Shown: positions 18,244 through 27,462 of the stretch, piece by piece | How positions within the stretch are numbered: position 1 is the stretch's first letter | Layout: each line of letters opens with the position of its first letter | NCBI RefSeq assembly: GCF_900589395.1 | Contig: NZ_UUIS01000025.1 | Span: 140,965-204,964 of the forward strand | Origin: Pseudomonas viridiflava | GTDB taxonomy: Bacteria; Pseudomonadota; Gammaproteobacteria; Pseudomonadales; Pseudomonadaceae | Length of the DNA stretch: 64,000 nt | Direction: 5' to 3' | Notes under the pieces: generated by a model | Told to the model about the DNA's origin: nothing | What the model saw: the letters and a program-made list of their open reading frames with translations, nothing else | Databases searched by the model: none | Translations under genes and position numbers: made by a program

Positions 18244-18872
18244 CACAGGCTTATTCCCACATCGAACACCACGGTGCGGCCCAGGTTGGTGCGCAGGAAA
18301 TCCGGCGCACCCGGATGCGCGAACAGCACCCGGGCAAAGTTGGAGCCCACCAACGACAACGAGCGCCAGCCCTGACGCAGGTATTCGGTGGGCGGCGGAA
18401 AATGGCTGTTGAGGTCCAGTGCTTCACGCTTGAGGCTGGCAAAGGCGATGATGTCGAGCTCGCCCAGGTCCAGGCCGCGTTCGCGGTAGTTGCTGGCCTT
18501 CTTGCTCAAGGTCGGCGCCAGACGTCGCAGCAATGCCGGGGCCGGCACCCGCTTGGGCTTGGCCTCGCGCCGCACCAGTTGGCTGAGCGAATAGGCACTG
18601 CGCCGGCGGGCGAGCTCTTCACGCCATTCATCATTGAGTCGCCGGCCTTCGTCGATCACGAAAAACACCTCGAAACGCGCGTCATGAAACAGCACATCCG
18701 GCGGCTCCTGATTGGCCGGCAGGAAATCCTCGTGACGGTGCGGGATGTTCAAGCCCTGCAACAGGCGTTCGCACACCCAGCGCTCACGCTCCCACTTTCG
18801 CGCATTGGAAAGAAAGGCATTGGCTTGTTCGGCCTGATTGGTCAGCAGGCGCAGGTAATCTGGATCATCCAT
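18243..18872 (-). CDS. DUF1780 family protein
   Basis: A 209-residue protein of a family found mainly in Pseudomonas. It starts MDDPDYLRLLTNQAEQANAF and has a conserved core NARKWERERWVCERLLQGL, a DARFEVFFVIDEGRRLNDEWR stretch and a C-terminal LGRTVVFDVGI. The alternating acidic and basic core around E/D-x-hhh suggests a nuclease-like fold, but no activity is known to me. The ATG at 18872 was preferred to an upstream in-frame start because the family begins at MDD. Translationally coupled with the MOSC gene. Confidence 0.85.
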   Translation of the reverse strand: MDDPDYLRLLTNQAEQANAFLSNARKWERERWVCERLLQGLNIPHRHEDFLPANQEPPDVLFHDARFEVFFVIDEGRRLNDEWREELARRRSAYSLSQLVRREAKPKRVPAPALLRRLAPTLSKKASNYRERGLDLGELDIIAFASLKREALDLNSHFPPPTEYLRQGWRSLSLVGSNFARVLFAHPGAPDFLRTNLGRTVVFDVGISL

Positions 18873-19009
18873 GGGCCGTCGCATCGCAGTGACTGAGAAT
18901 GAAAATGCCCTGTGCAGGCGGTGTGTCATGGCTGTAGCCTGCCACGCGGCACACAGGCGCACAATCGCCGTCTGCATGGCCCCCGATGACTCAACATGAG
19001 GACAACGCC

Positions 19010-19477
19010 TTGAAATTGCTGTCTATCCTGCTGCTGGTACTGCTGCCCTTGAGCGCCCAGGCGCTACAGCGCGGTGATCGCCTGACCCCCTGGACCCTGC
19101 TGGACCAGTACGACCAGCCCTACACCCTGAACGATCAGGCGCAGACCCTGCTGGTGGCCCGCAGCATGGACGCCGCCAAGTTGCTCAAGACCGCGCTGGA
19201 AGGCAAGCCCAAAGGCTTTCTGGAGGCCCGCCACACGGTGTTTGTCGCCGACATCCAGAAGATGCCGTCGATCATCGCCACGATGTTCGCCATCCCGAAA
19301 ATGCGTGACTACAGCTACCGGGTGATCCTGGACCGCGAATCACGCGTGGTGCCGCAGTACCCAGGGGACGAGGATAAGATCCTGTGGCTGCAATTGCGTG
19401 ACGGCAAGGTGGTCGACCAGCAGCAGTTCGGTGATGCCCAGGCCCTGCGCAGCGCGCTGGAAAAGCCGCAGATGTAG
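19010..19477 (+). CDS. Small exported protein of unknown function, thioredoxin-like
   Basis: A 155-residue protein with a clear signal peptide (LKLLSILLLVLLPLSAQALQ). The TTG at 19010 is preferred because AGGA lies 7 bases upstream. The ATG at 18986 has no ribosome site and would lengthen the n-region. The mature part has a fold like peroxiredoxins or thioredoxins (GDRLTPWTLLDQYDQPYTL, then a strand-rich core), but there is no CxxC. Often annotated vaguely in Pseudomonas (sometimes as a dehydrogenase). I assign no reaction. It stands alone between the divergent DUF1780 gene and a REP array. Confidence 0.8.
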   Translation: MKLLSILLLVLLPLSAQALQRGDRLTPWTLLDQYDQPYTLNDQAQTLLVARSMDAAKLLKTALEGKPKGFLEARHTVFVADIQKMPSIIATMFAIPKMRDYSYRVILDRESRVVPQYPGDEDKILWLQLRDGKVVDQQQFGDAQALRSALEKPQM

Positions 19478-19502
19478 GACCGGCCGGGCGGCGAACCGCC
19501 AG

Positions 19503-19945
19503 GTAGGAGCGGCTTCAGCCGCGAAAGGGCAGCAGCGCCTGTTTCCCGGCTAAAGCCGGTCCTGCGACAAGCCGACCAGTCAAGCATTGCGTGGATTTGT
19601 GAGAGGCAACTGCTGGCGATGGCTGTATGACAGGCGCAGCAGGTGTATGGGCCTTGCCAGCCTCATCGCCGGCAAGCCGCCTCCCACAGGATTGATATCG
19701 CCCAAGGTTTCGTGCCTGGCACCTGACTGTGGAAGGCTCTGCTGGCGGAGCAGAGCAGCCTCCCACAGGTTTGATGTGACCCTGAATCTCGGCCCTGGCA
19801 CCGGACTGTGGGAGGCGGCTTGCCGGCGATGGCTATGGAACCGACGCAGCAGGCGTATGGGCCTTGCCGGCCTCATCGTCGGATCACCGCCCAGAATCTC
19901 GGCCCTGGCACCAGACTGTGGGAGGCAGCTCTGCTGGCGATGGCG
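19503..19945. repeat. REP array of the GTGGGAGG type
   Basis: Fills the non-coding stretch between the small exported protein and yacG. It holds an inverted pair (TAGGAGCGGCTTCAGCCGCG ... CGGCTAAAGCCGGTCCTGC), then at least four copies of GTGGGAGGC(G)GCTTGCCGGCGATGG or its complement. The phrase CCTGGCACC-N-GACTGTGG recurs at 19715, 19794 and 19904, showing units of about 80-110 bp. The remaining sequence to 20054 shows no gene. Confidence 0.85.
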
Positions 19946-20054
19946 GTATCACAGACGCTGAGAATGTATCGAGACGACTGACTCTTATCACGAGCCGATC
20001 GTGGCGCCGACCGTCCCTCCCGGCTGCAGCAGCCTTCGCTCCGGTGTCAGGCCA

Positions 20055-20264
20055 TCAGTGCTCGCGGTACGGCCTTTCCAGCTCTTCGGAGAACAGGTCG
20101 TCCTCAGCGTCCGGGCTGACCGGGATCTTGTGTTCTTCCGACGCCCAGGCGCCCAGGTCGATCAGCTTGCAGCGGTCCGAGCAGAAAGGCCGGGTCGGGG
20201 TGGCGGGGCTCCATTCAACGGGGGCGCCACAGGTCGGGCATTGAACGAGGGTGGGTTGGCTCAT
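20055..20264 (-). CDS. yacG: DNA gyrase inhibitor YacG (zinc-binding)
   Basis: A 69-residue protein with four cysteines in a CPTCG...FCSDRCK arrangement, which bind one zinc ion. The family inhibits gyrase by binding GyrB, and its acidic tail ([13 protein letters not shown]) is also typical. Its ATG overlaps the coaE stop by 4 bases, so pilD, coaE and yacG form a coupled run, the common order in Pseudomonas. Confidence 0.95.
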   Translation of the reverse strand: MSQPTLVQCPTCGAPVEWSPATPTRPFCSDRCKLIDLGAWASEEHKIPVSPDAEDDLFSEELERPYREH

Positions 20265-20884
20265 GACTGGCCTCCAGGTAAAGACAGATAAAAGTGATGC
20301 AGCCGCTCGACTTCCTGCTGCAGCCAGGTCGGGTCGCGGTCGTTGACCAGCACATCGTCGGCATGACGCAGACGTTCTTCACGCGACGCCTGAACCTTGA
20401 GAATGGCCTCGACCTGCGCCTGGCTGACGCCGTCACGCGCCACCGTACGCGCCAGTTGCACCTCGGGCGGCACATCGATCACCAGCACGCGCCGGGTAAG
20501 CGTGTACTGCCCCGACTCGATCAACAGCGGCGACACCAGGATCGCGTAGGGCGAGGTCGCCTGCGCCAGGTGATTGGCAATCTCCTCGCGAATCAGCGGG
20601 TGCAACAAGGCTTCCAGCCAGCGTCGCTGTTCAGGGTCGGCAAAGATCAAGGCGCGCAGGGCGGCACGGTCCAGCGTGCCATCGGCTTGCAGCACGCCCG
20701 CACCAAAGTGCCCGGCGATCTGCTCCAGCGCCGGACGGCCCGGCTCGACCACCCAGCGCGCGGCATGATCGGCGTCCACGGCATGCACGCCAAGGTCCAT
20801 GAAGCACTGCGCAGCGGCACTCTTGCCGCTGCCGATGCCACCGGTCAGGCCGAGGATCCAGGGTTTTTCAACAGAAGGCGTCAT
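20261..20884 (-). CDS. coaE: Dephospho-CoA kinase
   Basis: A 207-residue P-loop kinase that phosphorylates the ribose 3'-OH of dephospho-CoA, the last step of CoA synthesis. It has Walker [15 protein letters not shown] and the [17 protein letters not shown] and [11 protein letters not shown] regions of the family. The ATG at 20884 overlaps the pilD stop by 4 bases (ATGA). A longer open frame into pilD is not used. Confidence 0.95.
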   Translation of the reverse strand: MTPSVEKPWILGLTGGIGSGKSAAAQCFMDLGVHAVDADHAARWVVEPGRPALEQIAGHFGAGVLQADGTLDRAALRALIFADPEQRRWLEALLHPLIREEIANHLAQATSPYAILVSPLLIESGQYTLTRRVLVIDVPPEVQLARTVARDGVSQAQVEAILKVQASREERLRHADDVLVNDRDPTWLQQEVERLHHFYLSLPGGQS

Positions 20885-21753
20885 TTGAAACCGGCAAACT
20901 GCAAATAAGAGTCGGTTATTTGACCACCCCACAGCAAAGCGATCCACCCCGCAATCGCCAGATAAGGACCAAAAGGCATCGGTGCACCGCCTTCAAGCCG
21001 GCGCACCCGCAACAGAATCACCCCCAGCACCGCCCCGACCACCGATGACAGCAGAATGGTCAGCGGCAACACCTGCCAGCCGCCCCAGGCCCCGAGCATG
21101 GCCAGCAACTTGAAATCGCCATAGCCCATGCCCTCCTTGCCGGTCACCAGCTTGAACAGCCAGAACACCGACCACAACGACAGATAACCCGCCACCGCGC
21201 CCCACAACGCATCGTTGAGCGGGGTGAAAATGCCGAAACTGTTGACGATCAGCCCCAGCCACAGCAGCGGCAATACCAGCGAGTCCGGCAATAACTGGTG
21301 ATCGACATCGATCATGCTCATTGCCAGCAAGCCCCAGGTCAGCACCAGCATCGTTGCGGTTTGCCAGCCGAAGCCGAAATGCCAGGCAACAAAGGCCGAA
21401 AGCAGGCCACAGGCAAGCTCGACCAGCGGGTAGCGTTTGCTGATGGGCGCCTGGCAGCCGGAGCAGCGGCCCTTGAGCAGCAGCCAGCTGACGACCGGGA
21501 GGTTTTCCCAGGCGCGGATCTTGTGGTTGCACTGCGGGCAGTGGGAGTGGGGGAGCAGCAGGTTATAGCGCTCGGGCTTGGGAGCGGCGGGGAGCTCGAG
21601 GACTTCGCGGGACTGGGCTTGCCAGTCCAGAAGCATCATTTTGGGCAGGCGGTGGATGACGACGTTGAGGAAGCTGCCTATCAAGAGGCCTAGGATCAGG
21701 GTGGTGGTGATCAGGGCGGTGGGGGAGGTGGCGAGGAAGTCGAGGAACGTCAT
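20881..21753 (-). CDS. pilD: Prepilin peptidase / N-methyltransferase PilD
   Basis: A 290-residue membrane protein with about eight helices. The cytoplasmic loop has two CxxC pairs (CPQC and CSGC) and the peptidase aspartates are in DVDHQLLPD and GYGDFKLLA. It cleaves and N-methylates type IV pilins and type II secretion pseudopilins. Its substrates here include PilA and PilE. It lies 2 bases after pilC and overlaps coaE. Confidence 0.96.
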   Translation of the reverse strand: MTFLDFLATSPTALITTTLILGLLIGSFLNVVIHRLPKMMLLDWQAQSREVLELPAAPKPERYNLLLPHSHCPQCNHKIRAWENLPVVSWLLLKGRCSGCQAPISKRYPLVELACGLLSAFVAWHFGFGWQTATMLVLTWGLLAMSMIDVDHQLLPDSLVLPLLWLGLIVNSFGIFTPLNDALWGAVAGYLSLWSVFWLFKLVTGKEGMGYGDFKLLAMLGAWGGWQVLPLTILLSSVVGAVLGVILLRVRRLEGGAPMPFGPYLAIAGWIALLWGGQITDSYLQFAGFK

Positions 21754-21755
21754 GG

Positions 21756-22973
21756 TTAGACGACTGCCCCGAGCTTGAAGATCGGCAGGTACATGGCGAT
21801 GACCAGGCCGCCGACGATGACGCCGAGGACAGCCATGATTAATGGCTCCATTAGGGTCGTGAGGGTACTGACCATGTTGTCGACTTCTTCTTCGTAAAAG
21901 CTGGCGACCTTATCGAGCATTGTGTCCAAAGCACCAGATTCCTCTCCGATGGCCGTCATCTGGATAGCCAGGCTTGGAAAGACGCCAGTGGAGCGCATGG
22001 AAAAGTTGAGCTGCATGCCCGTGGCAACGTCCTGCTTGACCTTATTCACAGCATTCTTGAACACCACGTTTCCCGTAGCACCTGCCACAGAGTCCAAAGC
22101 CTCGACCAAAGGAACACCTGCTGCAAAAGTGGTTGCCAATGTTCGGGCATAGCGAGCCACGGATGATTTGTAAATCAACGGGCCTATGAGAGGGACTTTC
22201 AACAGGAGCCTGTCAACACGGTCGCGAAATTTCTGCGATTGCTTATAAGCACGCTTGAACAGAAAAAAGCCCACCACGCACATACCAAGAATGGCCAGCC
22301 ACCATTGCTGAACGATTTCCGATAACCCAATGACCATCAAGGTAAAACCGGGCAGCTCTGCGCCAAAGCTCGCAAACACTGACTGGAATTGCGGCACAAC
22401 TTTGATCAGCAAAATCAGCGAAACAATCAGCGCCACGATCAATACTGCAATCGGATAGGTCATGGCTTTTCTGATCTTGGCTTTGAGTGCTTCAGTTTTC
22501 TCTTTATAGGTCGCGACACGGTCGAGCAGGCTTTCCAAGGCGCCGGCTTGCTCACCGGCATCCACCAGGTTGCAGAACAGATCATCGAAATATTCTGGTT
22601 TACGTCTCAGTGCCGTGGCAAAACTGTTTCCTGAGGCCACTTCCTGCTTTAGGTCATTGACCAATGTACGCATGGCCGGTTTTTCGGCACCTTCAGCAAT
22701 GATGTCAAATGACTGCAGCAGCGGTACGCCGGCTTTCATCATGGTTGCCATTTGACGAGAGAAAAAGGCTATGTCCAGTGGCTTGATCTTCTTGCCCATA
22801 CTGAAAAGCGACACAGCCTTTTTCCGCACCTTGGTCGGATTGATACCCTGTTTACGGAGTTGGGCCTTGATCAAAGCCTGGTTGTGGCCGTTTAACTCAC
22901 CACTGACCTTGGTGCCTTTGCGGTCGATGCCTTCCCAGGTGAAGGTGCTGACTTTTACTGCCTTGTTGGCCAT
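21756..22973 (-). CDS. pilC: Type IV pilus inner-membrane platform protein PilC
   Basis: A 405-residue protein with two copies of the T2SF domain (around residues 70-195 and 275-395), each with FFSRQMATMMKAGVPLLQS- or YARTLATTFAAGVPLVEAL-like starts and membrane helices. It is the platform that couples PilB to pilus extrusion. Three bases separate it from pilB and two from pilD. Confidence 0.95.
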   Translation of the reverse strand: MANKAVKVSTFTWEGIDRKGTKVSGELNGHNQALIKAQLRKQGINPTKVRKKAVSLFSMGKKIKPLDIAFFSRQMATMMKAGVPLLQSFDIIAEGAEKPAMRTLVNDLKQEVASGNSFATALRRKPEYFDDLFCNLVDAGEQAGALESLLDRVATYKEKTEALKAKIRKAMTYPIAVLIVALIVSLILLIKVVPQFQSVFASFGAELPGFTLMVIGLSEIVQQWWLAILGMCVVGFFLFKRAYKQSQKFRDRVDRLLLKVPLIGPLIYKSSVARYARTLATTFAAGVPLVEALDSVAGATGNVVFKNAVNKVKQDVATGMQLNFSMRSTGVFPSLAIQMTAIGEESGALDTMLDKVASFYEEEVDNMVSTLTTLMEPLIMAVLGVIVGGLVIAMYLPIFKLGAVV

Positions 22974-22975
22974 GC

Positions 22976-24673
22976 TTAATCCTTGGTCACCCGGTTGATT
23001 TCTTCCAGGCTGGTGATGCCTTGCATGGCCTTGATCAAGCCAGACGTACGCAGGTCATTGAAGCCGTCCTTGCGCATCTGCTCGGAAATATCCAGGGAGT
23101 TACCTTCTTCCATGATGATTCGCTCCAGTTGGGGGGTTTTCTTCACGACTTCATAAATGCCGACGCGGCCCCGGTAGCCGCCGTTGCAGTGATCGCAGCC
23201 GACCGGGGCGTATAGCTTGAACGTGCCAAGATACGCCTCGGGGAAGCCTTCCTTGAGCAAGGTCTCGTTGGGGATTTCGACTTCTTTCTTACAATGTGGA
23301 CACAGCTTGCGTGCCAGGCGCTGCGCAATGATCAGATTGATCGCCGTGGCAATATTGAATGCGGCGACTCCCATGTGATGCAGGCGTGTCAAGGTTTCGG
23401 CGGCGCTGTTGGTGTGCAGGGTCGACAAGACCAAGTGGCCGGTCTGGGAAGCCTTGATAGCAATCTCGGCGGTTTCCAGGTCTCGGATCTCACCTACCAT
23501 AATCACATCCGGATCCTGACGCAGGAAGGCGCGCAGCGCCTGGGTGAAGTCCATGCCTTGGCGGGCGTTCACGTTGACCTGATTGATGCCTTCCAAGTTA
23601 ATTTCTACCGGGTCTTCTGCAGTAGAAATATTGATATTCACCGTGTTGAGAATGTTCAGGCCTGTGTACAGCGACACTGTCTTACCCGAGCCCGTAGGGC
23701 CGGTGACCAGAATCATGCCTTGAGGCTGCTTCAGCGCTTCAAGGTATAAAGCCTTTTGCTCTGGCTCGTAACCCAAGGCGTCAATGCCCATTTGCGCACT
23801 GGTCGGGTCGAGAATACGCATGACAATCTTCTCGCCCCACAAGGTGGGCAAGGTATTCATCCGGAAGTCGATAGCCTTGTTTTGAGAAATTCGAAGCTTG
23901 ACCCGCCCGTCTTGTGGTTTGCGGCGCTCGGAAATATCCAGGCTGGCCATGACCTTCAAACGTGCAGCGATCCTGCTGGCCAGATGAATAGGTGGTTTGG
24001 CAGCTTCGTGCAGGATGCCATCGGTCCGGAAGCGTACCCGGAAAACTTTTTCGTAGGGCTCAAAATGTAGATCCGAGGAGCCCATGCGAATGGCGTCCAG
24101 CAGCATTTTGTTAACAAAGCGCACCACAGGTGCATCGTCAGCATCATTTTGGCTGGTAAGCGATGTCTCCTTGGCGCTCTCGACGGGCTCTATGTCCAGA
24201 CCCAAATCCACATCGGCCATTTCTCCGAGCCCACCACCGGTATCGAACAATTTGTCGATGGCATCGGAAAGCTTATCGTCTTCGACCAGAATGGCTTCGG
24301 TATTGAGGCCGGTGCTGAACTGAATATCTGTAACCGCTTGGTGATTGGTCGGGTCCGAAACACCTATAAACAGCTTGTTACCACGTCGCCAGAGCGGCAT
24401 GGCATGATGCTGGCGAACCAATTTCTCGCTGACAAGCCCCTTGGGCTGGCTCTCCTTATCCAGGCTGCTAAGGTCGAAAAAAGGTACGCCAAACTGGTCA
24501 GAGGCGACTTCAGCCAGCGTCAGGCTTTTGACCAAGCGGTTCTGAACCAGATAGCTAACTAACGAAATTTTGTCACGGCGCGCCTGTTGGTAGGCCTGCT
24601 GAGCAGATTTTTCAGTTAACAGCTCGGACACGACCAATTGCTTGACCAGGCCGGTAAGGACGACATCAGACAT
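22976..24673 (-). CDS. pilB: Type IV pilus extension ATPase PilB
   Basis: A 565-residue secretion ATPase. The N-terminal domain (SELLTEKSAQQAYQQARRD...) precedes the ATPase core, which has Walker A GPTGSGKT, an Asp box, a Walker B-like VGEIRDLETAEIA and a C-terminal tetracysteine zinc motif (CPHC...CDHC). The ATG at 24673 begins MSDVVLTGLVKQL. The 105 residues upstream in the open frame are intergenic, overlapping the pilA regulatory region. Divergent from pilA, with pilC and pilD downstream. Confidence 0.96.
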   Translation of the reverse strand: MSDVVLTGLVKQLVVSELLTEKSAQQAYQQARRDKISLVSYLVQNRLVKSLTLAEVASDQFGVPFFDLSSLDKESQPKGLVSEKLVRQHHAMPLWRRGNKLFIGVSDPTNHQAVTDIQFSTGLNTEAILVEDDKLSDAIDKLFDTGGGLGEMADVDLGLDIEPVESAKETSLTSQNDADDAPVVRFVNKMLLDAIRMGSSDLHFEPYEKVFRVRFRTDGILHEAAKPPIHLASRIAARLKVMASLDISERRKPQDGRVKLRISQNKAIDFRMNTLPTLWGEKIVMRILDPTSAQMGIDALGYEPEQKALYLEALKQPQGMILVTGPTGSGKTVSLYTGLNILNTVNINISTAEDPVEINLEGINQVNVNARQGMDFTQALRAFLRQDPDVIMVGEIRDLETAEIAIKASQTGHLVLSTLHTNSAAETLTRLHHMGVAAFNIATAINLIIAQRLARKLCPHCKKEVEIPNETLLKEGFPEAYLGTFKLYAPVGCDHCNGGYRGRVGIYEVVKKTPQLERIIMEEGNSLDISEQMRKDGFNDLRTSGLIKAMQGITSLEEINRVTKD

Positions 24674-24745
24674 AAAACCACCACCTACAGACAGTGGGAC
24701 GGTTATAGCGTAGTCGGGCGATGCTGCCAAATGAGGATGTGGTAT

Positions 24746-24762
24746 GTGACAGAAAATGTCAC
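24746..24762 (+). promoter_or_regulatory. Perfect palindrome, probable PilR-binding site upstream of pilA
   Basis: GTGACA-GAAAA-TGTCAC, a perfect 6-5-6 inverted repeat about 75 bases before the -24 element of the pilA promoter. PilR sites in P. aeruginosa contain TGTC in this type of position. Here the motif occurs on both strands. The assignment to PilR is inference. Confidence 0.65.
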
Positions 24763-24834
24763 TTTCTACGAAATTTAAGGGTGATGGCGGCTGGTACGCC
24801 CAGCGAATAGTAATCGGAGCGGTCGTTAAAACTT

Positions 24835-24850
24835 TGGCATGGCTTGTGCT
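24835..24850 (+). promoter_or_regulatory. Sigma-54 promoter of pilA
   Basis: TGGCATGGCTTGTGCT has GG (24836-24837) and GC (24848-24849) separated by exactly 10 bases, the -24/-12 pattern. It lies 46 bases before the pilA ATG. PilR is the expected activator. Confidence 0.85.
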
Positions 24851-24895
24851 GGACCTTCGGGTAAGGGCTAAACCTTGACGTTTGGAGATGCAGAA

Positions 24896-25291
24896 ATGAG
24901 TGCGCAAAAAGGCTTCACATTGATCGAGCTGATGATTGTCGTTGCAATCATTGGTATTTTGGCTGCGGTTGCCATTCCGTCCTACCAAAATTACACGTTG
25001 CGAGCACAGGCCTCTGCGGCGCTCGCCTCAATGGATTCCGCTAAGCTTGCGGTAGCAGAGAACTTTAACAACGGCGCGGTCTCGGGAAGCTCAGCACTGT
25101 GCACCGGGGTTGCAGTGACAAGTGCGACGTGTTCTGCAGGTACACTTAATGCTGCTGTCCTCGCTTCTGGTTTGACATTGGTTCAGCTTATTCCAGATTT
25201 TACTAATGCCACAACTACAGGCGGTTCAATAACTTGGAGTTGCAAAGTTTCGCCAGCAAAAGCAGCACCGAGTAGCTGTACTGGATCTTAA
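24896..25291 (+). CDS. pilA: Major type IV pilin PilA
   Basis: A 131-residue prepilin. A six-residue leader (MSAQKG) is followed by the cleavage site and helix [18 protein letters not shown]. Two cysteine pairs are possible: Cys69/Cys79 and Cys116/Cys128. The latter forms the C-terminal disulfide loop. The protein ends in SSCTGS, with a C-terminal serine. The ATG at 24896 follows GGAGA. An upstream TTG in frame is not used. It is driven by the sigma-54 promoter at 24835 and is followed by a hairpin and a tfpO-like gene, the arrangement of glycosylated group I pilins. Confidence 0.95.
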   Translation: MSAQKGFTLIELMIVVAIIGILAAVAIPSYQNYTLRAQASAALASMDSAKLAVAENFNNGAVSGSSALCTGVAVTSATCSAGTLNAAVLASGLTLVQLIPDFTNATTTGGSITWSCKVSPAKAAPSSCTGS

Positions 25292-25301
25292 GATTAAAGT
25301 G

Positions 25302-25328
25302 TAGAAAGGCGCTTTTAGTGCCTTTCTA
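25302..25328 (+). terminator. Partial terminator between pilA and the tfpO-like gene
   Basis: A 9-bp stem (TAGAAAGGC / GCCTTTCTA) with a 9-base loop, then TATTATTTGG. The T-run is weak, so it likely stops part of the pilA transcripts and lets some read into the next gene. Confidence 0.65.
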
Positions 25329-25357
25329 TATTATTTGGTAAGGTCGGAATGTAAGCT

Positions 25358-26788
25358 ATGGTTAGTGGAGGTTTGTTCTTCCTAGTCTGCTTCGCGGTTA
25401 TGACCGTGGCTGCATGCTTTTTTGAGTTGTCAGGGCACGATAATCAACGCGTTGCAGAGTTGATCGTTGGTTGTGTCTCAATAGTTTTGTTGTTAGTTTT
25501 TTCTAACAAGAAGCGTTTGGTTGTTTTTTTTGATATCCGCTCCAAAGTGCTAATTTTTGCTGTTTTTTTGGGTGGGGTTATATCCAGCTCCTTTTCAAAG
25601 CAACCTATGTGGGCCTTCACCGAGCTGTCAGTGCTTTTACTCTGTTGCGGCGTTGCCATGGCTTTTGCCCAACAAAGGTTTCGTTGTGATGCTGGGCTCG
25701 ATGTACTGCTTTTCGGGTTTGTAGTATTTATCTGCACTATAAAAACTGTTCAGTTTTTTTCTTCGGTTGTTGCCGCCTTTTTGACATCTGCTTTGGTGAT
25801 TGATACAGATCTATTGCTAGATGGTTTTTCCAACAAGCGTTTCTATGGCCAATTCCAGACCTTCACGTTGCCGCTTCTAGCATTGCCGTTGTTATTGCCT
25901 GGACGCCGGTCAAGCAAGGCCTTGCTATTCGGCTTACTCACCTGTTGGTGGTTAATTGCAGTGACCGGAGGTACGCGCGGCACTTGGCTGGGTATGTCTG
26001 CGAGTGTAGCTATTGCGTTTAGTCTGGGGCGGACTGGGCGATCTTGGGTAGCTTGGCAACTGGCGGCTGCTGCGCTAGGAATACTGTTGTTCATAGGTAT
26101 CTTCAGTCTGTTACCAGCCTGGCTGGGCATGAGCGTTGATAACTTTGCTGGCGACCGACTTAGTACCTCGTTATCGGCACGTGAAATCCTCTGGCAGCAA
26201 GCCTGGAGCATGATAAAAGAGCGTCCGTTGCTAGGATTCGGTCCTATGCATTTTGCCGATATTTGGAATGCTGTAGGTGCTCACCCACATCAGGCTATTC
26301 TGCAATGGGCCAGCGAATGGGGTGTCCCCTCGACTTTACTTGTGATGGGGCTGGCCTTTCATGGATTACTTGCTACGTGGAAACTGCAACGTAAGCGTGC
26401 TCTTTCCAGTGAGCCCGCTGATCTGCTGCGGTTGTGTTTGCTTACCAGTCTGGTTGGTGCGCTAGCGCAGGCAATGGTCGACGGAGTCATTGTCATGCCT
26501 TACTCGCAACTATGGTTGGCACTGGTTGTAGGCTGGTTGTTGGCTTTGCATGAGTGGCGAACGCCACTGCGCCCGGTCGGTCCGATTGTCAGTGAATTAT
26601 GGCTTGCCAGTTTGATACTGGCCGCTGGAGTTCTACTTTACACCATCGTTCGAGATTTCCCTCAAACTGAGACACGCGAACAGCAGTTTGCCCAGACGTT
26701 CGGTGGCCGCTATCTTCCGCGTTTCTGGATGCAGGGTGTGATTGCACTACCAGACCAAAAAAATAGGCAGGTTTCCCCCGTGCGCTAA
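25358..26788 (+). CDS. tfpO: O-antigen-ligase-like pilin glycosyltransferase (TfpO/PilO type)
   Basis: A 476-residue membrane protein with about 10-12 hydrophobic segments and the Wzy_C core in the middle (GTRGTWLGM, then a large periplasmic loop with LSAREILWQQAW and GFGPMHFADIW, and HPHQAILQWASEWG). TfpO moves an O-antigen unit from undecaprenyl phosphate to the C-terminal serine of the pilin. It sits 66 bases after pilA, and the pilin does end in Ser. Base use is AT-richer than in the neighbours (many TTT, GTT and ATA codons), which suggests separate transfer. PglL-type ligases are the other option. The pilin context favours TfpO. Confidence 0.78.
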   Translation: MVSGGLFFLVCFAVMTVAACFFELSGHDNQRVAELIVGCVSIVLLLVFSNKKRLVVFFDIRSKVLIFAVFLGGVISSSFSKQPMWAFTELSVLLLCCGVAMAFAQQRFRCDAGLDVLLFGFVVFICTIKTVQFFSSVVAAFLTSALVIDTDLLLDGFSNKRFYGQFQTFTLPLLALPLLLPGRRSSKALLFGLLTCWWLIAVTGGTRGTWLGMSASVAIAFSLGRTGRSWVAWQLAAAALGILLFIGIFSLLPAWLGMSVDNFAGDRLSTSLSAREILWQQAWSMIKERPLLGFGPMHFADIWNAVGAHPHQAILQWASEWGVPSTLLVMGLAFHGLLATWKLQRKRALSSEPADLLRLCLLTSLVGALAQAMVDGVIVMPYSQLWLALVVGWLLALHEWRTPLRPVGPIVSELWLASLILAAGVLLYTIVRDFPQTETREQQFAQTFGGRYLPRFWMQGVIALPDQKNRQVSPVR

Positions 26789-26879
26789 CAAGCAACCCAA
26801 CGTCGACCCCAGACATCCCCCGCATCCCGCAACCCCATACCCTGCGATGACATTCCCCACTCATCCAGGCACTCTTCCC

Positions 26880-27227
26880 ATGTCTCAAAAACCCATCACC
26901 GTCCTGCGCGACACCACCCCATTGCCCGTCGTCGACGCCTGCAAATGGGAGCGCATCGAAGGCGAGCCGCACACGGTCAACCTCAATGCCTACACCTCCG
27001 AAGACGGCTCGAAGATCATGGGTACATGGATCTGCACGCCTGGCAAATGGCGCGTGGAGTACGTGAAGTGGGAGTACTGCGATTTCCAGGAAGGCTATTG
27101 CATCATCACCCCGGATGGCCAGGAGCCGATTCACTTGAAGGCCGGTGACAAGTTCATCGTTGAAGTGGGTATGAAAGGCACCTGGGAAGTGGTCGAGACG
27201 GTACGCAAGTATTTCGTGTTTGCCTGA
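26880..27227 (+). CDS. Cupin domain protein (DUF861/EutQ-like)
   Basis: A 115-residue single-domain cupin. The ATG at 26880 gives MSQKPITVLRDT. The open frame upstream has no ribosome site. Visible family features are GTWICTPGKWRVEYVKWEYCDFQEG and the second motif ITPDGQEPIHLKAGDKFIVEVG. The usual metal His/Glu set is weak, so a metal is uncertain. Similar proteins occur next to amine or amino-acid genes, and an amino-acid permease follows here. Substrate unknown. Confidence 0.85.
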   Translation: MSQKPITVLRDTTPLPVVDACKWERIEGEPHTVNLNAYTSEDGSKIMGTWICTPGKWRVEYVKWEYCDFQEGYCIITPDGQEPIHLKAGDKFIVEVGMKGTWEVVETVRKYFVFA

Positions 27228-27345
27228 CAGGTTTTGATTTCAGCTGTTCTTTTCTCCTCACCTTTTTGGTCGCGGCGCAAGCTGTGGCCATTTTTTTGGG
27301 TTTGGTTTTTTTTGAGGGGGGTTGGCTTGGGGATATTGATTAGAG

Positions 27346-27462
27346 GCTGAAAATTTACGACTGCTGCCTGCGATTGAGCGCTCAGCGTTCATAGAGTTTT
27401 ATGAAACGCTGAAAATTTACGACTGCTGCGCAGCCGGTCGCGGGCAGAGCGCGCTCCTACAG
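27346..27462. repeat. REPIN, left half lost, with an internal duplication
   Basis: The right half is normal (CGCAGCCGGTCGCGGGCAGA...CTCCTACAG). The left REP is missing, and GCTGAAAATTTACGACTGCTG occurs twice (about 27346 and 27409). It lies in the 480-base gap 27228-27704, which also has a pyrimidine/T-rich stretch at 27235-27330 and a G/T-rich leader before the permease. No gene is visible in the gap. Confidence 0.75.
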
